NCBI RefSeq assembly: GCF_947495735.1
Contig: NZ_CANMAA010000004.1
Coordinates: forward strand, 186,001 to 250,000
Direction of reading: 5' to 3'
Origin: an uncultured Pseudokineococcus sp.
Lineage (GTDB): Bacteria > Actinomycetota > Actinomycetes > Actinomycetales > Quadrisphaeraceae
DNA: 64,000 nt
Below the pieces are notes generated by a model that made no database searches, was not told the origin of the DNA, and worked only from the letters and a program-made list of their open reading frames with translations. Made by a program: the position numbers and the translations under genes. Below are positions 63,757-64,000 of the stretch, in pieces (the first letter of the stretch is position 1; every line of letters starts with the position of its first letter).

Positions 63757-64000
63757 GTGAGGACCCCGCGCGCCGCGGGACCGCGGAGCGGTCCGGACCA
63801 CGCCCCCCGCCCTCGGCAGGACCCTCCCGGGCCGCGGGGGAGGTCGTCGGGCGACGACGGCGCGGAGCCGCCGGACCCGCGGCGATGGAGGGCGCTGGCC
63901 GTCTGCCTGGTCTCGGGGTTCATGACGCTCCTCGACGTCTCGATCATCAACGTCGCGCTCCCCTCCCTCCGCGAGGACCTGGGCGCCACGGGCAGCGACC
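63757..64000 (+). CDS. MFS transporter of the DHA2/EmrB type, 3' end cut by window
   Basis: The first 81 residues of a transporter run off the right edge. Residues 1-44 are a charged, proline-rich cytosolic segment; then comes a membrane helix starting WRALAVCLVSGFMTLLDVSI and continuing INVALPSLREDLGA. The LD-x-S/T-I-x-NVALP sequence in TM1 is the hallmark of 14-TM DHA2 drug:proton antiporters (EmrB/QacA). The GTG at 63757 is chosen because a TACCGT box sits six bases upstream. It is divergent from glnA2. The substrate cannot be judged from this fragment. Confidence 0.8.
   Translation, partial: MRTPRAAGPRSGPDHAPRPRQDPPGPRGRSSGDDGAEPPDPRRWRALAVCLVSGFMTLLDVSIINVALPSLREDLGATGSD

Overview
The window is very GC-rich DNA from an actinobacterium. 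GTG start codons dominate, genes are tightly packed, and start and stop codons often overlap by four bases (GTGA or ATGA). F420-type oxidoreductases, a polyphosphate glucokinase, an Rv2578c-type radical SAM protein and a GlnA2/GlnE pair support this placement. From memory, the gene order from aspS to pdxT broadly follows the Mycobacterium tuberculosis Rv2572c-Rv2604c interval. A Kineosporiales-like or related lineage is my guess; the sequence does not settle the order.

Layout. 0-5.6 kb: 3' part of a VWA-domain gene, an F420 LLM oxidoreductase, a GNAT acetyltransferase coupled to aspS, and a PEBP (YbhB) protein. 5.7-7.6 kb: two convergent genes, alkB and an Rv2578c-type radical SAM gene, each with a LexA-type palindrome in its promoter. 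7.7-24.6 kb: the conserved translation, stress, secretion and repair core (hisS, MBL hydrolase, cyclophilin, DUF349 protein, relA, apt, secF, secD, yajC, ruvB, ruvA, ruvC, yebC, pdxT). 24.66-24.92 kb: a seven-unit, 41-bp tandem repeat that can form hairpins. 25.0-29.7 kb: one very large secreted GH3 beta-glucosidase. 29.8-40.7 kb: mixed metabolic and envelope genes (kynU, two SDR/F420-type enzymes, a HEXXH metallopeptidase, a SPOR protein, map, ppgK, a proline-repeat surface protein, an aldehyde dehydrogenase).

40.9-52.7 kb is the most distinctive part. Nine genes in one direction, nearly all overlapping, encode a TobZ/NodU-type carbamoyltransferase, a GT2-GmhB fusion, two GT9 heptosyltransferase-like proteins, two GT4-type transferases, a GmhA-HldE triple fusion, an SDR and an AlkA glycosylase. 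Together they look like a complete ADP-D,D-heptose supply route with transfer and carbamoylation enzymes, in a lineage that does not make LPS.

53-64 kb: a conserved small protein, fructosamine kinase, a predicted manganese/heavy-metal exporter, a UDP-xylose synthase-like SDR, a DUF2795 protein, a GT2, then the nitrogen module glnA2 - class I glutamine amidotransferase - glnE, and the start of an MFS drug-type transporter cut by the window edge.

A recurring regulatory feature is a TANNNT-like -10 box placed exactly 6 or 7 bases before the start codon in about fifteen first-of-operon genes. This predicts that much of this region is transcribed as leaderless mRNA. No rRNA, tRNA, CRISPR array, insertion sequence or prophage was seen.
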